Position numbers and translations under genes: made by a program
The notes under the pieces: model-generated
The model's input: the letters and a program-made list of their open reading frames with translations, nothing else
What the model was told of the DNA's origin: nothing
The model's database searches: none
Shown: one piece after another, positions 55,336 through 64,000 of the stretch
Layout of the letters: every line of letters starts with the position of its first letter
How positions within the stretch are numbered: position 1 is the first letter of the stretch
Source of the DNA: Tolypeutes matacus
Taxonomy: Eukaryota; Chordata; Mammalia; Cingulata; Chlamyphoridae
Length of the DNA stretch: 64,000 nt
Direction: 5' to 3'
Assembly: GCA_026826555.1 (NCBI GenBank)
Contig: JAKSZT010053881.1
Span: 11,346,667 to 11,410,666 of the forward strand

Positions 55336-55537
55336 CTCCCCCATTTTATAGAGCCTCTCCTTTTGTTGCCTTTGTTTTGCTTCCAGTGGCAACTTCCTGC
55401 TAGAATGTTTCTTCTCTCTATGTGGCTGGTCTAGGTGTCAGAGTTTTCCTCAGAATTACCAGTTTCCTCCTCAGCTCTTCATTCTCCTTTTTCTCTAGTG
55501 CAGTTCATTAGAACTTTCTGCAATGATAGAAATGTTC

Positions 55538-55704
55538 TCTGCACTGTCCAGTATGGTAACCAGTAGACACATGGGGCTTTTGAGCACTTGAAATGTAACT
55601 AGTATGATTAAGGAACTACATTTAAATTTTTATTTAATTTTAATTACTTTTAACTTAATCACATGTGGCTAGAGTCCACATTTTGGACAACACAACTCTA
55701 GTCT
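55538..55704. mobile_element. Non-autonomous hAT-type element
   Basis: 'ctgcactgtccagtatggta' at one end and 'ttttggacaacacaactcta' at the other, with 'cacttgaaatgtaactagta' and 'cacatgtggctagagtccac' inside. It is the same general type as 41684-41899. Confidence 0.75.
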
Positions 55705-57299
55705 TGGTGCAGTGTGTTATGTGAGGGGAGGGGTGAGGCAGTGGGGGTGAGGGAAGGTAGATGGGGGAGAGGAAACTTGAGGGAGTCACAGAACTATTTT
55801 CTCACAAATATTGGCCTAAGACTAAGATTCTCATAAGGAAAAATAATTTAATGATGTTCAGAATTTTGGTCCAAGAGTCTTTCTTAGACCTCTGCCTCCT
55901 AATCATCAAATTCCTGGCGAGGTCAGCAAGAACGGCAAGGTCTAGAGAGTCTGTTGAGGCTCTCCTGAGACACAGCCTTCCTGAGGTTGAGGGCTGATTC
56001 AGGTTGAAATGTGCTCATTCAGCCTGCAGAGAGAGAGTGAGAAATGGCTAAAATAAGATATCCTTCTTCAGTGCATGCTGCTAATATCACTATTTAGTCA
56101 ATATGACCTTTGGCCTGCAGTTTGCAATCTATAGAGCTTCCCACTTTCAAGTTTTCTGGAAATGCAAATTTAACAATGGTTCTAGAAACGGAAATGCCAT
56201 TTTTTTGGATTGAGCTGACAGCCTCCAGGACCCTCATACAAAGAGATCTCAGAAACAGTTTCTTTATGAATCTGATTATAGTGGACCTTCAAAGTTTAAC
56301 AAACTGCAAAAATCTGCCCAGTTCTGGAAGCAAAAAATTCATTCTTTCACTCATTTATTCATCCAGCTAGCCATTAATCCACAAATAATTTCTGAGTATA
56401 TACAAAATTCTAAAATGCAGGTAGGGAAGAGGGAGATGAAAAAAATTAGAAAAACAAATTACTTTTATAGATTCTTCTTTTTAATTTCAAAAGTGAATAG
56501 GTAGATTTCATGCTGGTAACTCCATTGAGTCTCTCTCCTTTCCTTCTGCCAGGTGTCTTTCAACCATGTATTTACCCAGTATTGTTAAGTCCCATTAATG
56601 CACAGACTGTCCATTTAGTTATTGTCACCAGAGCTCTGAGGTTATAAAGCACTTTGCTCATACTTTTATTATGGAACTTACCTCAATAAACTGTCATTTA
56701 TATCCTCACATTTCTGCTTCTCTTTCTAGATTGGGGGGTCCTTGAGGACGAGGACATCATCTTATTCACTGCTATGTCCCCATCCCTAGAACCCTGCCTG
56801 GTCCATGGTGTGTGCTTATTAAATGTTCCCTGAAGGCACATAAAACCACAGAAATGTAATACTTGTCTAGATCTATGGTCCATGCAGTTTGGCAATCTGT
56901 CTTCAACATGGGAGTCCTTTAAGATGTAAACTTCAAAATCCCTGAGGAATCTGAAACAACTTGCACTGAGAGCAGCCTTCCATGAATTCACGGAATCCCT
57001 CCATGCCTTAGTTATTATTTTCAGCCTCTAGTGTTTTAAGGGATAAGAAATCACAAAAAAGAACTCCTTTCTTTTCTTTTTCTTTTTTGCATATGACCTG
57101 AAACTTCAAGTTCAAAGGTTTTCCTCTCTCTACTTCTAGCAATATGATATTTGGTGAAGATTTAAAAAGAATAATAATCTTATCCATGACTTTCACAGTT
57201 GTCATACACATTTTTGACTTGTGCCTTTATAGACCAGAAAGTGTGCTACTCCTTCTATTTGTCATCTTTACATACTCTTCTCTAGGTGCCTTTCATAAG
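55705..57299. other. Unassigned
   Basis: No exon is recognised. An L2-like run ('cactcatttattcatccagc') lies at about 56345-56400. Confidence 0.4.
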
Positions 57300-57415
57300 G
57301 TCAGAATATTCATTCATTTATTTGTTTATTTGAACCCTCATTCCACAAATATTTATAGTGTGCCCACTATGTGCCAGGCACAATTTTGTGTTCAGTTAAA
57401 ACTGAATAAAGTTAC
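57300..57415 (+). repeat. L2 3' end
   Basis: 'attcattcatttatttgttt', 'ccacaaatatttatagtgtg' and 'ccactatgtgccaggcacaa' are the L2 terminus. Confidence 0.8.
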
Positions 57416-57509
57416 AAACCAGAAAGACCTTCTTGTTTTTACCTCTCCTGCTAGAACAAATCTCGATGTTTGGCAATTCATTACCCCTTGATTATACCTT
57501 CTTTCTTTT

Positions 57510-57545
57510 CCTCCCCTCCCTCCCTCCCTCCCTCCCTTCCTTTCA
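57510..57545 (+). repeat. (CCCT)n microsatellite
   Basis: Tandem CCCT units with short interruptions. Confidence 0.85.
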
Positions 57546-57689
57546 CTGGTGATTATCTTGTACAGACATTTTCTTTACTTCTCACACATTGTGTCTTCTC
57601 TCCCAGTCTAGATTGTAAACTCCCTGAGGGAAAGGCAAGGGAAACAAAGCACTGCCTTTGAGATTTTCATCCACCCCTGTGGAATAGGC

Positions 57690-57815
57690 AGGGTCATTTT
57701 AAAGGTGAAGAAACAGATTTGGGAGAGATTAAGTAAATTGACCAAGAGCTCTCAGCTAGTCAGTGAAGGCTGGGATTCTCACTTGACCTGCCTTGGTTCT
57801 GAAGCCACCAGACTT
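57690..57815 (-). repeat. MIR fragment
   Basis: Antisense MIR, diverged: 'aggtgaagaaacagatttgg', 'gagctctcagctagtcagtg', 'aggctgggattctcacttga'. Confidence 0.65.
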
Positions 57816-59633
57816 GCCACATCACCAGTCTGCTTCCTTAAGTGCCCAGCTGATAGCTCACACTTACAGACCCCAGAGAGCTGAGCTCAGAACTGGCCCA
57901 CAGCAGGCACTCAAAAACTATTTATGGCTTTGACTTGATTAACGAAATGCAAATAGTTTGGCTGATCCAGGGCAATTAAACTTACAGCACTTCTTCTCTC
58001 ACTTTATGGACAGATGGCAGCACTTCAGGAGAAATTTTAAGACCTGAGATGCTATGAATCTTTGTCTCTGCCTCTCCCCTGCCAGCAGAGATAAAGCTGC
58101 AGGCTTGGCCTTGACTGTGCCCTTTTTAGATTTCTTTTAGAACTAGCTGCAAACCTTAATGCATTTGAGTAGTGCTCAGCCATTTTGCAATTATTTGTGG
58201 TGACAAGGATGGCATCTGCCAAGGCTGTTGACACCATCCACTTGACCTGAATGTCAGTCTTTCCAGCTGGAGGGCAACTGTTTGACCTCCAGCAGGGAGG
58301 CCTGGGCAGTGGGATGCTGAGAGATGCCCAGGGCAGGCTGCAGGAGTGAGAAGGGCAAGGAGCAGGGGCCAGGCAGCCACAGAGGGCTGAAGAGTGAGCA
58401 CTACTGTGGTTTAAAGCACTCTAGAAACAAAGCCTATTTAAACAGTTCTTCGGTGGTGAAAATGATTATAAAGGTAAATCTGTATATTCGTACACCCAAA
58501 GCCTGAAACTGCATAGAGCTGGTTTAATAGTGCTGTCCTGGAAGTCATTGGAACTGGGTTTTAGTTCCAGTTCTGCCACTAAGTTTCTTTCTAAAACCCA
58601 CATTTTTCCTGCTTAACATTCTTCAGAAGCTCAATCACCTACAGGATAAGTTCAAACTTGTTAGCTTGGCCTATAAGATCAGGGATGATCTAACTCCTAC
58701 CTTAGTATGGATTCCCCTAAAAGTAGTCCCTTAGATAAGGATTTGGGTGCAACTAGCTTACTTGGGAAGCGTTCCCCAGGGTATGGCAAGGCAGTGGGGA
58801 AGTGAGAGACAGGAAAGGGAGGAAATGCAACAAAGCGAGCCTTATGAGCTGGCTACCGCTGTGGGAAACTTGGGCTCAGTTTGGATCCGAGAGACCGTGT
58901 AGAACATACCTCGGAATTTTTCTACCAAGGGCAAGGAAGCTGGGGAATTTGCCTACCCCTTCCCTTTTCATTGATTGAGGATGGACCTAAGAGCATTAAC
59001 TGCTCAGCCCTCCTGGTCTTGCCTCCTGCAAGGGCTGAGCACACTCTCACAACCCGAAAATGTACTCAGCAGGGAGACGCAGGAGCTTGAGGGAGGAAAC
59101 CATAGGTGGGTTGGATAGGTCACAAAAATGACCACAAGACTTGGAAGCTCTTTCCATCAAGAGGGGAAATCTATTTTTCTACCCCTTGAATGCGGACTGG
59201 CTTTGTGGATTATTGGGGTGAAGAGAATGAAGAGGTGGCAATGTTCTAGGAGTTCTCAGGCTAGGACTCAAGAGCTCTTACAGCAGCTGCCCTTGCACTC
59301 TTGGGACTGTGCTGCCACCATCAGAATAAGCCCAGGCTAGGTGTGGAGGGATGAGAGACCATCCCAGTCGAGCACCTCCCAGATCAACCAGCCTCAGACC
59401 CATGAGTGAGCCCAGCCCAGACTGGAAGGCCCTGCTGAGCCCAGTCTCAGTTGTTGACTTCATAATCATAAACTACATAAATTGTTGCTTTAAACCACTA
59501 ACTTTAGGGGTTCACTTGTTTTGCACCAAAAGCTAATTGATATAGCATGTAAGAGAACTGTCCAACAAAGCTGCAGGTAAGCTCTGGAGTGAGTCAAGGG
59601 GTATTAACAGCATCTACTCTACTACGTGTATTA
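57816..59633. other. Unassigned, with one L2 piece and a possible regulatory stretch
   Basis: Positions 57940-58270 are unique, with an octamer-like 'atgcaaat' and AT-rich sites, and could be a conserved noncoding element. L2 text lies at 58605-58710 ('caggataagttcaaacttgt'). No exon is seen. Confidence 0.4.
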
Positions 59634-60150
59634 GTTATCTATTGCTACATAACAAATCACTCCCAAAACATGGCAGCTTAAAACAGCAAACATTTATTAT
59701 TTCACATAGTTTTTTGGGGCCAGAATTCAGCTGAGTAGTTTTGGCACAGGGTTTCCAATAAGGTTGCAGTCAAGATATTGGCTAGGACTGCAGTCATCTT
59801 AAGACTTGATGGGACTGGAGGATCTACTACCAAACTCTTTAACTGCTGACAAGTGACTGTTAGCAAGAAATTTCAGTTCCTCACTGGCTGTTGGCTGGAG
59901 ACCCCAGTTCCTTATCACATGGGAACCTCCATAGGACTGCTTGCAATATGGCAGTAATTTCCCCCAGTGTAAGTGATCCGATAGAGAGTAACCAAGGTGG
60001 AAGCCACAATGGATCTAACAACCTAATCTTGGAAGTGACATACCATCAATTCTGCTGTAGTCTATTTGTCATGCGGGCTAACCTTGGTGACACAAGGGTG
60101 TGCATACCAGGAGGTAGGGGTCATTGGAGCCACCTTGGAGACAGCCTACC
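59634..60150 (+). mobile_element. MLT1-like LTR
   Basis: The full pattern is present: 'attagttatctattgctaca', 'cagcttaaaacagcaaacat', 'aaggttgcagtcaagatatt', 'gcaatatggcagtaatttcc', 'cctaatcttggaagtgacat' and 'taccaggaggtaggggtcat', ending near 'cagcctaccaaa'. It appears to be a solo LTR. Confidence 0.8.
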
Positions 60151-60603
60151 AAACTACCTCTTCCCCATCTACCAACATCCTCTGCCATAAACTCTATGCA
60201 TCAAATGACTCATTCATTCCCTGAATAGATAATAATGATAACAGCTATTACCTGCTAAGCAGCTTGTGTATAAAAACCACACCTTTTCTTGATCCATGAG
60301 CCCTTGTCCTCCTGGGAAAGACCTGCTCTTAAAAGGGAGCTCATAAATCACCAATTCCATGGAAAATTTCTCTAAATTAGAAGTGGAGCCTGAGAGCAAT
60401 TGGGAGGAGTCAAAGGATACACAAGCAGCAAGGAGGTAAGAATTTCGAGCGAAGAGAACAACAGACAACAAATTCCTATCTTCTTTGGATGACAGACTTT
60501 TCCAGGGTTGTTGCCAGGACTGCTTAATTCAATGTGAAAAGACAGGCAAGATTCTTAAGGATGTGGCTAGTAGGTTTGTAGGCATCTAAGTTTACAATTA
60601 AAA
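60151..60603. other. Unassigned
   Basis: No exon or nameable repeat is seen. Confidence 0.4.
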
Positions 60604-60613
60604 ACAAAATCAA

Positions 60614-60778
60614 GAGGTCCTGGGTTCAATCCCCAGCCCCAGTATCTAAAAAAAAAAACAAAACAAAAACAAACAAAAAATTTGGGAGCAGACGTAGCTC
60701 AAGTGGTTGAGCACCTGCTTCCTATATATGAGGTCCCAGTTCCATCCCCAGAACTTCCTAAAAACAAATAAACAAACA
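60614..60778 (+). mobile_element. Two-headed DAS-type SINE, 5' truncated
   Basis: 'acaaaatcaa' at 60604-60613 and 60779-60788 flanks the element. The first head keeps only its 3' half ('gaggtcctgggttcaatccc'); the second, from about 60684, is complete. The truncation of a joined unit shows that the dimer moved as one RNA. Confidence 0.88.
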
Positions 60779-60849
60779 ACAAAATCAAAGCAATTTTCAC
60801 ATCTCTTCTGTTCATGGTGACAGTGACTTAAAGTTTTTGTTTGTTTTAA

Positions 60850-61329
60850 ATATTTATTTTATTTATTTATCTCTCCCCACCCCCTTGTTGTTCGTACTTG
60901 CTGTGTCTGTTCATCTTCCTTGCTTCTTTAGGAGGCACCAGGAAATGAACCTGGGACCTCCTATATGGGAAGGAGGTGCCTAATCACCTGAGCCACCTCC
61001 ATTCCCTGCTTTGTTGTGTCTCTCATTGCGTTTTTCTTCTTGTGTCTCTTGTTGTGTCATCTTGTTGTGTCAGCTTGCTGTACCTGCCCATCGGGTCAGC
61101 TTGCTGTCTTCCTTGTTCTCTTTAGGAGACACTGGGAACTTCTGCTCCCTGCTTTGTTGTGTCTCTCATTATGTTTTCTTTTTTTCTTCTTGTGTCTCTT
61201 GTTGCGTCAGCTTGCCATGCCTGCCCATCGCACCAGCTCGCTGTCTTCTTTAGGAGGCACTGGAACCGAACCAGTGGCCTCCCATGTGGTAGGCGGGAGC
61301 ACAATTGCTTGAGCCACATCTGCTTCCCT
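60850..61329 (-). mobile_element. Long compound SINE with an internal duplication
   Basis: There are two tRNA-like heads on the minus strand (ending near 61329 and 61007), and the GC-poor spacer between them contains two tandem copies of a block of about 130-150 bp beginning 'tccctgctttgttgtgtctc' (at about 61003 and 61148). 'gtttgtttt' and 'gtttgtttg' flank it. Confidence 0.85.
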
Positions 61330-61469
61330 GTTTGTTTGTTTGAAGACCACTTTAAAAGCCTGAAATCCACTTTACTCTGTCACTCAGTTCTGCTTATCAT
61401 ACTCCCCAACTAACAACCTAGAAATCTCTTCAGTTCAAAAGAATGAATGGCACCACTTAAACAGAACAA

Positions 61470-61835
61470 AACAAAACAGCTTTATTGAGATATAATTCAC
61501 ACTCCATACAATTCACCCATTTTAAATGTACAGATCAATGGTTTTTAATATATTCACAGATATGTGCAACCATCATCACAACCCATTGTAGAACATTTTC
61601 ATCACCTCAAAAAGAAACCCTGTACCTTTTACCTATCACCCCTTAGCCTCTGTCATCCCTCCCAGCCCTCAGCAACCACTAATACACTTTCTGATCCTAT
61701 AGATTTGCCTATTCTGCACATTTCATAGAAATGGAATCACAATATATGGTCTTCTGGGGATGGGCTCCTTTCATTTAGCATGTTTTCAAGGTTCATCCAT
61801 GTGATATGGCAATATCTTTAAAGGTCTGTTAGACA
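61470..61835 (-). repeat. Old L1 3' region, antisense
   Basis: 'gctttattgagatataattc', 'aatggaatcacaatatatgg' and 'ttcatttagcatgttttcaa' are the reverse of an old L1 3' region. Confidence 0.8.
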
Positions 61836-61840
61836 TACAT

Positions 61841-61957
61841 GAGGATGACCAACTCATCCCAGTTTGTCTGGGATGTTCCTGGTTTCAGCACTGAAAGTTC
61901 CATGTCTCAGGAAAATGCTCTGTTCCAGGCAAACCAGGTACAATTGGCCACTCTAAG
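61841..61957. mobile_element. Short palindromic element
   Basis: The two ends are imperfect inverted repeats: 'gatgaccaactcatcccagt' at the left and 'acaattggccactcta' at the right, each next to a further pair 'tttgtctggga' and 'tccaggcaaa'. At about 117 bp it looks like a non-autonomous DNA element. I cannot name the family. Confidence 0.6.
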
Positions 61958-62172
61958 ATAAGAGGCAATATCTCTGATTTTGTTTAATATTATAGGGACT
62001 AATATAATATTATATTATATTAGAAACAAACACACCAGAAACAAAATTATAAAGGTAACCTTACTTTGAGGAAATCCTATATATAAAATTCAGACTTCTA
62101 AAAAGGTAGGCCTTTCAAAATAGGTAAGTTGGGTGTACTTACACATTTAAAAATATATATGAATCTATAGTT
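61958..62172. other. AT-rich unassigned stretch
   Basis: No exon is seen. An AT-rich palindrome-like run ('ataatattatattatattag') lies at about 62003-62022. Confidence 0.4.
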
Positions 62173-62181
62173 TCACCTCCT

Positions 62182-62279
62182 GTTGTTTTTTTTTTTTTAC
62201 CCAGAGGTCCCAGGGATTGAACCCGGGTCCCTCCATAGGGGAGACAGACACCCAACCATTTGAGCCACATCCATCCCCC
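62182..62279 (-). mobile_element. DAS-type SINE, short form
   Basis: 'tcacctcct' at 62173-62181 and 62280-62288 is the likely duplication. It has a few more substitutions than the other short forms. Confidence 0.9.
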
Positions 62280-62502
62280 TCACCTCCTCTTTTAAATAAC
62301 ATCTCTCTTAGTCTTCTTGGAATATGGACTACATACTTATAAATGTTTCATTTATACACCACTCAAGCCAAAAGGGTAGAGATACTCATATCAAAGAGCC
62401 TCACCTCAGAATTAGAAATGGATTTGCTATAGTGATTTCCAAATTAACTTTTGGAAATCAGAGTGTGTTTTCCCATGGAAACAATGTTATAAAATCCTTT
62501 AG

Positions 62503-62719
62503 GGGAAACAGCTGTGGCTCAATTGGTTGGGCTCCCATTTACCATATGGGAGGCCCCAGGTTTGGTTCCCAGGGCCTCCTGGTGAAGGCAAGCCGGCTCG
62601 CGTGGCATGGTGAGCTGACGCAGCAAGATGACTCAACAAAGGGAGATGGGCAGACACAGAAAAACGCAAAAAGCAAATGGACACAGCGAGCACAAGCACA
62701 AGGGGGGGAATTAAAAAAA
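62503..62719 (+). mobile_element. DAS-type SINE, extended long form
   Basis: Flanks 'aaatcctttag' and 'aaacctttag' are the likely duplication. The body carries 'gcagcaagatgactcaacaa' before the 'gcgagcacaagcacaagggg' block. Confidence 0.92.
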
Positions 62720-62835
62720 AAACCTTTAGACCTAGTCACCCTTTCTAAGTTTTCTTTTTCTTATTGTGAAACGTCTTCCAAATGCCAACTTTGACATCTC
62801 TAGGCCCCAGCCAGGATCCCCCTTTTTTTAAAAGA

Positions 62836-63223
62836 TTTATTTATTTATTCTCCCTCCTCCCCATTGTTTTGCAATGGCTGTCTGCTCTCTGTGTGTTCTT
62901 CTGTGTCTGCTTGTCTTCTTTTTAGATGGCACCAGAACTGATCCTGGGACCTTCTGGAGTGGGAGAGAGGCGCTCAATCTCTTGTGCCACCTCAGCTCCC
63001 TAGTCTGCTGTGTCTCTCATTGTCTCTCCTCTGTGTCTCTTTTTGTTGTTGCATCATCTTGCCAGTTCTCTGTGTGGGCCAGCACTCGGCGTGGGCCAGC
63101 TCTCTGCTCAGGCCAGCTTGCTGCGTGGGCCAGCTCACCTTTCACCAGGAAGCCTCAGGAATCAAACCCTGGACCTTCCATATGGTAGAAGGGAGCCCAA
63201 TTGCTCGAGCCACATCCATTTCC
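62836..63223 (-). mobile_element. Compound long SINE with two tRNA-like units
   Basis: Same layout as 25311-25700, on the other strand. Minus-strand units end near 63223 and near 62999, and the spacer has tandem 'gtgggccagctctctgct'-type repeats (plus-strand reading). Confidence 0.85.
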
Positions 63224-63245
63224 CCTCCTTATTTTTTAATTAAAA

Positions 63246-63440
63246 AAATTTATTTGAGGTACTGGGAGCCAGAAATTGAACCTTATATGTGAGAAGCTCG
63301 TGCTCAAACTCTGAGCCACTTTGGCTCCCCTGAGTTAGTTTTTCTTTTTTCATTTGTTTTTAGGAGGCACCGGGAACTGAACCCAGGACCTCCCATATGG
63401 GAAGCAGGCCCCCAACCATTTGAGCCACATCTGTTCTTCC
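63246..63440 (-). mobile_element. Two-headed DAS-type SINE
   Basis: Minus-strand heads end near 63440 and near 63330, joined by the 'tgagttagtttttctttttt' linker (plus-strand reading). This is the same dimer type as 37506-37717. Confidence 0.85.
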
Positions 63441-63649
63441 CCTTATTTCTTGAACACACCTGACTAAGGGTGAAGTGGGAGGGAAGCTCCATTTGGGAGA
63501 ACTTTTAGGGTAGTTATGGGGCAAGTGGGAGACATAGAGTTCTAATTGAAAGTCACATTGGCTTAGGGCATGTATTTTAGTGTTTGGGCTTACTTGTTAA
63601 TTGGTAAATAGCTTGCTTTATTTTATTCAATATTTAAAAGTACCCTAAG

Positions 63650-63866
63650 GGGAAGCGGCTGTGGCTCAATTAGTAGGGCTCCCGTTTACCATATGGGAGG
63701 CCCCGGGTTCGGTTCCCGGGGCCTCCTGGTGAAGGCAAGCCCGCCCTCGCGACGTGGTTAGCTGACCCAGCGAGCACAAGCAGCAAGGGGGGTATAAATG
63801 AATAAATAAATAAATAAAATCTTTAAAAAAAAAAAAAGAAAAGAAAAAAAAAAAGAAAAAAAAAAG
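63650..63866 (+). mobile_element. DAS-type SINE, long young form with TSD
   Basis: Perfect duplications 'aaaagtaccctaag' at 63636-63649 and 63867-63880. Its long A-rich tail has G interruptions. Pol III boxes and the 'ccatatgggaggccccggg' block are intact. Confidence 0.96.
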
Positions 63867-63880
63867 AAAAGTACCCTAAG

Positions 63881-64000
63881 ACTTTCACTTAAAAGTGCCA
63901 GCTTCACTAGCTCCTAACACAAAACAAAATAAAATAATAAATTTCAGTCAGCTTCAGTCTGTTTCTTCATTGGTATAAGAAGGAGATCTGTGTTCCTCCT
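63881..64000. other. Unassigned end of window
   Basis: Nothing recognisable is seen. Confidence 0.4.

Noticed and set aside
4827..63866. SINE heads as functional tRNA genes
   Set aside because: They have A and B boxes, but each is followed by a poly(A)-type tail, many are flanked by target-site duplications, and they do not keep a full cloverleaf with an anticodon stem.

Overview
The window is mammalian nuclear DNA, almost certainly from a xenarthran and most likely an armadillo (Dasypus-type). The sign is a tRNA-derived SINE with an 'agcggatgtggctcaa' A-box head and a 'gggttcgatcc' B box. It occurs about thirty times on both strands, in short, long and multi-headed forms, mostly between clean target-site duplications (TSDs). 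This matches the DAS-type SINEs known from Xenarthra. Older shared mammalian repeats (MIR, L2, MER5A, MLT1-type LTRs, old L1) fill much of the rest. There is no bacterial or organellar content, so operons, ribosome binding sites and CRISPR do not apply.

One protein-coding exon is recognisable. Minus-strand 6754-7081 is the first coding exon of BCAR3 (NSP2), an SH2/Cas-binding adaptor, with a clean acceptor, Kozak ATG and donor. BCAR3 runs right to left, so 1-6753 is downstream intron and 7082-14779 is upstream intron. A CpG island at about 13570-15060 holds a consensus minus-strand splice donor at 14785 and looks like a BCAR3 promoter with a noncoding first exon and a 26-codon upstream ORF. 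The DNA from 15 kb to 64 kb has no recognisable exon and is intron of longer BCAR3 transcripts or upstream intergenic DNA.

Region by region: 1-13 kb is intron with L2, MIR, L1 tails, SINEs, one MER5A split by a SINE, and a diverged direct duplication (5785-5959 and 7506-7688) on either side of the coding exon. 13.5-15.4 kb is the CpG promoter. 15.4-23 kb is old L1, an MLT1 LTR and compound SINEs. 23.2-26.3 kb is a stacked insertion site whose centre is a poly(A)-tailed, TSD-flanked copy of a MaLR (LTR-retroelement) transcript. 27-31 kb has an RPL29 processed pseudogene, two xenarthran L1 3' ends and a short retrocopy. 32-41 kb is mostly unique sequence plus MIR, MER5A and a solo LTR of the same MaLR family. 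41-46 kb has L2 with a hAT insertion, an L1 3' end and MIRs. 48-50.6 kb has an Hsmar1-like mariner inside an L1 tail, itself broken by L1 and SINE sequence. 51-55 kb is an L2 split by two LTRs, one carrying a retrocopied RNA fragment. 57-64 kb is unique sequence, another MLT1-like LTR, L1, a palindromic element and a dense SINE cluster.

The strongest leads are the MaLR transcript that appears to have been retroposed by the L1 machinery, starting about 28 nt downstream of where a related solo LTR has its TATA box; the Hsmar1-like mariner in a non-primate genome; the multi-headed SINEs bounded by single TSDs; and the duplication flanking the BCAR3 coding exon. Repeat family names come from recognition by eye, not from a database search.
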